Assembly (NCBI GenBank): GCA_016296235.1
Contig: JAEDJR010000073.1
Location: 1-9,491, forward strand
Length of the DNA stretch: 9,491 nucleotides
Source of the DNA: Oscillospiraceae bacterium
GTDB taxonomy: Bacteria; Bacillota; Clostridia; Oscillospirales; Oscillospiraceae
Direction: 5' to 3'
Shown here piece by piece: positions 6,140-9,491 of the stretch. The stretch's first letter is position 1. Every line of letters begins with the position of its first letter. The notes beneath the pieces were generated by a model. That model was given only the letters and a program-made list of their open reading frames with translations, was not told where the DNA came from and did not search any database. The position numbers and the translations under genes were made by a program.

Positions 6140-7575
6140 TCTACGATACCATTATCATCGGCGGCGGCGTGAGCGGCACGGCCATCGCCCGGGAGCTGAG
6201 CCGGTACACCGGCAAGCTCTGCGTGGTGGAGCGGTGCGAGGACGTGTGCTGCGGCACCTCCAAGGCCAACAGCGCCATTGTCCACGCCGGCTTCGACGCC
6301 AAACCCGGCTCCCTCATGGCCAAGCTCAACGTGGCCGGTTCCAAGGCCATGGCCGCCCTGTCCCGGGAGCTGGTCTTCTCCTACCGGCAGATCGGTTCCC
6401 TGGTGCTGTGCTGGGATGAGGCCCAGCGGCCCCAGCTGGAACGGCTGTACCGCCAGGGCCTGGAAAACGGCGTGGAGGGCCTGGAGATTCTCTCCGGTGA
6501 CCAGGTGCGGGCCATGGAGCCCCATGTGACCCAAGCCTGTGTGGCCGCCCTGTGGGCCCCCTCGGCGGGCATCGTCTGTCCCTTCGGCATGACCTTCGCC
6601 CTGGCGGAAAACGCCGCCCGCAACGGCGCGGAATTCCGCTTTGACACCACCGTTACCGGCTTTGCCCGGGACGGCGGCCTGTGGCAGGTGCAGACGGATC
6701 GCGGCACCCTCCAGGCCCGGACCGTAGTCAACGCCGCCGGTGTCTATGCCGCCCGGCTCCACAACCTGGTCAGCCGCCGCCCGCTCCACATTACCCCCCG
6801 TAAGGGTGAATACTGCCTGCTGGACAAGCAGGCCGGTTCCCATGTGTCCCACACCATCTTCCAGCTGCCGGGCAAGCTGGGCAAGGGCGTGCTGGTGACT
6901 CCCACGGTTCACGGCAACCTGCTCCTGGGCCCCACGGCTACGGATATCGAGGATTTTGAAGGCGTCAACACCACAGCCCAGGGCCTGGAGGCAGTGCTCC
7001 GGACGGCGGCCCTGTCGGTGGACGGCCTGCCCACCCGGCAGATCATCACCTCCTTTGCCGGTCTCCGGGCCCATGAGGACGGCCACGAGTTTGTCCTGGG
7101 CGAGGTTTCCGACGCCCCCGGCTTCTTTGACTGCGCCGGAATTGAATCCCCCGGCCTGTCCAGCGCCCCGGCCATCGGCGCCATGCTGGCGGAACAGGTG
7201 GCGGCGAAGCTGGGCCTGTCCCCACGGGCAGACTTCATCCCCACCCGCAAGGGCATCGTCAATCCCGCCGCCCTGTCCTTTGAGGCCCGGCAGACCCTGG
7301 TGCGGAAGAATCCCGCCTACGGCCAGATCATCTGCCGCTGCGAATCCGTCACGGAGGGCGAGATCCTCGACGCCATCCGCCGCACCCCCGGCGCCCGCAG
7401 CCTGGACGGCGTCAAGCGCCGCACCCGGGCCGGTATGGGCCGGTGTCAGGGCGGCTTCTGCGCACCCCGGGTGCTGGAGCTTCTCTCCCGGGAGCTTGGC
7501 GTCCCCATGGAGCAGCTCACCAAGGCCGGCGGTGGATCCCGGCTGATTGTGGGCTTCAATAAGGATTCTGTCTGA
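6136..7575 (+). CDS. GlpA-like FAD-dependent G3P dehydrogenase with BFD-type [2Fe-2S] domain
   Basis: A 479-residue flavoprotein. The N-terminus has the FAD Rossmann loop IIIGGGVSGTAIARELS (6-22), then the DAO-type stretch KANSAIVHAGFDAKPGSLMAKLN (43-65) and a C-terminal FAD segment FDCAGIESPGLSSAPAIG (331-348). Residues about 398-445 form a BFD-like domain with four cysteines, C400-x-C402 and C437-x4-C442, expected to hold a [2Fe-2S] cluster. This layout matches anaerobic GlpA rather than aerobic GlpD. Position behind glpP supports oxidation of G3P to dihydroxyacetone phosphate; the wider family also includes 2-hydroxyglutarate oxidases. It starts at a GTG at 6136 overlapping the glpP stop (GTGA), with GGAGG at 6121-6125, indicating translational coupling. 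No transmembrane segment is seen. Confidence 0.85.
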   Translation: MIYDTIIIGGGVSGTAIARELSRYTGKLCVVERCEDVCCGTSKANSAIVHAGFDAKPGSLMAKLNVAGSKAMAALSRELVFSYRQIGSLVLCWDEAQRPQLERLYRQGLENGVEGLEILSGDQVRAMEPHVTQACVAALWAPSAGIVCPFGMTFALAENAARNGAEFRFDTTVTGFARDGGLWQVQTDRGTLQARTVVNAAGVYAARLHNLVSRRPLHITPRKGEYCLLDKQAGSHVSHTIFQLPGKLGKGVLVTPTVHGNLLLGPTATDIEDFEGVNTTAQGLEAVLRTAALSVDGLPTRQIITSFAGLRAHEDGHEFVLGEVSDAPGFFDCAGIESPGLSSAPAIGAMLAEQVAAKLGLSPRADFIPTRKGIVNPAALSFEARQTLVRKNPAYGQIICRCESVTEGEILDAIRRTPGARSLDGVKRRTRAGMGRCQGGFCAPRVLELLSRELGVPMEQLTKAGGGSRLIVGFNKDSV

Positions 7576-7587
7576 GGAGGCCGCGCT

Positions 7588-8853
7588 ATGCAGAAATACG
7601 ATCTTGTCATCATCGGCGGCGGCCCCGCAGGACTGGCGGCTGCCGTTGCCGCCCGAAACGCCGGCATCGAGAACCTTCTGATCCTGGAACGGGACCGGGA
7701 GCTGGGCGGCATTCTCAACCAGTGCATCCACAACGGCTTCGGCCTCCACACCTTCCGGGAGGAGCTGACCGGGCCGGAATACGCCGGGCGCTTCATCGAG
7801 CAGGTGCAGGCCCTGGGCATTCCCTATAAATTGAACACCATGGTGCTCGACCTGGCGGCGGACAAAACCATCACCGCCATGAGCCGGGAGGACGGCCTGT
7901 TCCGGCTGCAGCCCAAGGCGGTCATTCTGGCCATGGGCTGCCGGGAACGTCCCCGGGGCGCCCTGAACATCCCCGGCTACCGTCCCGCAGGAATCTACAC
8001 CGCCGGCACCGCCCAGCGGCTTGTGAATATGGAGGGCTACCTGCCCGGCCGGAAGGTGGTCATCCTGGGCTCCGGCGACATTGGCCTGATTATGGCCCGC
8101 CGCATGACCCTGGAGGGCGCCCAGGTGCAGGTGGTGGCGGAGCTGATGCCCTATTCCGGCGGTCTGAAGCGGAATATTGTCCAGTGCCTGGACGATTTCG
8201 GCATTCCCCTGAAGCTGAGCCACACCGTGGTGGACATCCAGGGGCGGGAACGGGTGGAGGGCATTACCCTGGCCCGGGTGAAAAACGGCAAGCCCGTCCC
8301 CGGTACCGAGGAACACTACGACTGCGACACCCTGCTGCTGAGCTGCGGCCTGATTCCCGAAAATGAACTGAGCCGCGCCGCCGGTGTGGCCATCAATCCC
8401 ATTACCAACGGCCCCGCCGTCAACGAGAGCCTGGAAACCAGCATCCCCGGCGTCTTTGCTGCCGGCAATGTCCTCCATGTCCACGACCTGGTGGACTATG
8501 TATCCGAGGAGGCCGCCGCCGCAGGACGCTGTGCCGCCGAATTCATCCGGACCGGCCGGCAGACTTCCGGCCGGACGCTGCCCGTCCGGTGCCGGGACGG
8601 CGTGCGCTATACCGTCCCCGCCTCCATCCGGCCGGAGGCCCTGGATCCGGACGGCACCGTCACCCTGCGATTCCGGGTGGACGGCGTCTACCGGGACAAG
8701 CGCGTTGTGGTTCTGGCCGGCAATCAACCCATCTTCAGCCGCAAGCGGCCTGTGCTGGCCCCCGGCGAGATGGAGACGGTGCAGCTGCAATCCCGGTTGA
8801 TTCCGGACTGCCCCGACGTGGGAGAACTCACTGTGAAATTGGAGGATGCCTGA
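7588..8853 (+). CDS. FAD/NAD(P)-dependent oxidoreductase, partner of the GlpA-like subunit
   Basis: A 421-residue flavoprotein of the pyridine-nucleotide-disulfide-oxidoreductase fold without a CxxC redox disulfide. Motifs: FAD loop IIGGGPAGLAAA (8-19), conserved GGILNQCIHNGFG (40-52), ILAMGCRERPRG (113-124), a second dinucleotide fold VVILGSGDIGLIMARR (157-172), and GVFAAGNVLHVHDLVDYVSEEA at 288-309. An acidic E185 after the second strand favours NADH over NADPH. The last ~90 residues form a separate beta-rich region. The gene begins 12 nt after its neighbour with AGGAGG at 7575-7580, and by position it takes the place of glpB in glpABC operons, although the fold resembles NoxB/HcnB-type subunits more than classical GlpB. 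Role in passing electrons between the GlpA-like subunit and NAD or another carrier is inferred. Confidence 0.85.
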   Translation: MQKYDLVIIGGGPAGLAAAVAARNAGIENLLILERDRELGGILNQCIHNGFGLHTFREELTGPEYAGRFIEQVQALGIPYKLNTMVLDLAADKTITAMSREDGLFRLQPKAVILAMGCRERPRGALNIPGYRPAGIYTAGTAQRLVNMEGYLPGRKVVILGSGDIGLIMARRMTLEGAQVQVVAELMPYSGGLKRNIVQCLDDFGIPLKLSHTVVDIQGRERVEGITLARVKNGKPVPGTEEHYDCDTLLLSCGLIPENELSRAAGVAINPITNGPAVNESLETSIPGVFAAGNVLHVHDLVDYVSEEAAAAGRCAAEFIRTGRQTSGRTLPVRCRDGVRYTVPASIRPEALDPDGTVTLRFRVDGVYRDKRVVVLAGNQPIFSRKRPVLAPGEMETVQLQSRLIPDCPDVGELTVKLEDA

Positions 8854-8854
8854 T

Positions 8855-9229
8855 ATGAAACAAGTCCATCTCATCTGCATCGGCTGCCCTCTTGGTTGTC
8901 CTCTGACTGCGGAGCTGGAGGACGGAGAGGTCCGCTCCGTCACGGGCAACACCTGCAAAAATGGCGAGAAATACGCCCGCAGGGAGCTGACCAACCCCAC
9001 GCGCATCGTCACCACCACCGTCCGGGTGTCCGGCGGAGAGCTGGCCATGGTCTCCGTCAAGACCGCCTCGGATATTCCCAAGGGCAAAATCTTTGATTGT
9101 ATCCGTGCCCTGAAGGATGTGGAGGTCCCGGCTCCCGTCTCAATTGGCCAGGTGATTCTCCCCGACGCAGCCGGCACCGGTGTCGGCGTTGTGGCAACCC
9201 GCCACGTCAGAAAAACCGGCGAACGCTGA
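8855..9229 (+). CDS. DUF1667 protein, putative Fe-S subunit
   Basis: A 124-residue protein recognisable as DUF1667 from the N-terminal CIGCPLGC (8-15), GNTCKNGEKYARRELTNPTR (31-50), VSVKTASDIPKGKIFD (66-81) and the closing GVVATRH. Cysteines C8, C11, C15 and C34 follow the CxxCxxxC...C spacing of [4Fe-4S] modules such as the N-terminal domain of molybdopterin oxidoreductases, so cluster binding is likely though not shown. The start at 8855 is preferred to an in-frame ATG at 8846 because GGAGG (8841-8845) is 9 nt before it. One base separates it from the preceding stop. It probably completes a soluble three-subunit G3P oxidoreductase; biochemical role unknown. It is the last gene before a strong terminator. 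Confidence 0.88.
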   Translation: MKQVHLICIGCPLGCPLTAELEDGEVRSVTGNTCKNGEKYARRELTNPTRIVTTTVRVSGGELAMVSVKTASDIPKGKIFDCIRALKDVEVPAPVSIGQVILPDAAGTGVGVVATRHVRKTGER

Positions 9230-9296
9230 ATGATTGCAGCAATTCTCCTGAAAAGCGCCTGCCAGGACATGGCGGGTGTTCGTAAGACAGTATAGT

Positions 9297-9334
9297 ACGC
9301 CCGAAGAAGCCTAAACTTCTTTGGGCGTTTCTCT
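9297..9334 (+). terminator. Rho-independent terminator of the glp operon
   Basis: ACGCCCGAAGAAG (9297-9309) pairs over 13 positions (one G-T wobble) with CTTCTTTGGGCGT (9316-9328), loop CCTAAA, followed by TTTCTCT. It lies 67 bp after the DUF1667 stop. The 67-bp gap holds nothing recognisable. Confidence 0.85.
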
Positions 9335-9412
9335 GCGCGGATGGTAGAATTCTTCATGTTTTGCTGATATTCTCTTTTACAAAGAGTGAGATAAACTGGG
9401 ATTTGTCTTTGA

Positions 9413-9464
9413 ATTGACAATTGATAATTGACAATGGACAATGGAGGTATCCGCTGCGCGGATG
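9413..9464 (+). repeat. Heptamer array plus ATCCGC hairpin element, copy 2
   Basis: Five heptamers run in register: ATTGACA, ATTGATA, ATTGACA, ATGGACA, ATGGAGG. They lead straight into TATCCGCTGCGCGGATG, where ATCCGC (9449-9454) pairs perfectly with GCGGAT (9458-9463). The phase and the hairpin core match the element at 5220-5263. The stretch 9335-9412 before it contains only a weak AT-rich hairpin (CTCTTT 9372-9377 with AAAGAG 9381-9386). Confidence 0.7.
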
Positions 9465-9491
9465 ATTTGAAACTGCGCCGCACCCCCTCGT

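Noticed and set aside
9335..9412. Second terminator at the CTCTTT/AAAGAG hairpin.
   Set aside because: The stem is six weak AT-rich pairs with no T-tract following; the strong terminator at 9297-9334 already explains termination.
5806..9483. A 1225-codon open frame on the minus strand.
   Set aside because: It runs antisense through glpP, both flavoprotein genes and DUF1667, all of which have recognisable family motifs and ribosome sites. Its translation is low-complexity, rich in G, A, H and Q, as expected from the complement of GC-rich codons.

Overview
This window looks like a chromosomal segment of a high-GC, gut-type Clostridia, most likely Oscillospiraceae/Ruminococcaceae. Three things point there: strong Firmicutes-style Shine-Dalgarno sites and sigma-A-type promoters, a GlpP antiterminator (a Firmicutes-type regulator), and interspersed repeats (heptamer arrays with ATCCGC hairpins, and GTAGGGGCGGCC hairpins) of a kind I associate with that family. 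Genus cannot be fixed from the sequence alone.

The window holds two carbon-source modules arranged head to head around about 3533-3721. The left module (minus strand, read right to left) is an AraC-family regulator (2585-3532), a xylulokinase-type FGGY sugar kinase (940-2427), a DUF4867 cupin-like protein (295-927), and the start of an L-fucose/L-arabinose-isomerase-family protein (1-281) that runs off the left edge. The last three genes are tightly packed, and at both junctions the upstream stop codon lies inside the next gene's ribosome binding site (TAAGGAG). They would isomerise and phosphorylate a pentose or deoxy-sugar under AraC control; the exact sugar is not readable.

The right module (plus strand) is glycerol/glycerol-3-phosphate catabolism. 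glpK (3722-5215) has its own extended -10 promoter. After a 360-bp gap filled with repeats, a second strong promoter at 5428-5456 drives a leader ending in a rho-independent terminator (5497-5549). Then come glpP (5576-6139), an FAD-dependent GlpA-like dehydrogenase with a BFD-type [2Fe-2S] tail (6136-7575), a pyridine-nucleotide-disulfide-oxidoreductase-like flavoprotein (7588-8853) and a DUF1667 putative Fe-S protein (8855-9229). A 13-bp-stem terminator (9297-9334) closes the operon.

GlpK would make glycerol-3-phosphate (G3P). GlpP would sense it and allow readthrough of the leader terminator. The three-gene oxidoreductase set would oxidise G3P to dihydroxyacetone phosphate and pass electrons to a carrier that the window does not reveal. 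No glpF, membrane anchor (GlpC) or aerobic glpD is present in the window.

The most interesting points are: the GlpP leader apparently controlling its own operon; a three-component anaerobic-type G3P dehydrogenase lacking GlpC; loss of the phosphorylatable histidine in GlpK; and two bipartite heptamer-plus-hairpin repeats, one at each end of the glpP operon, that share register.
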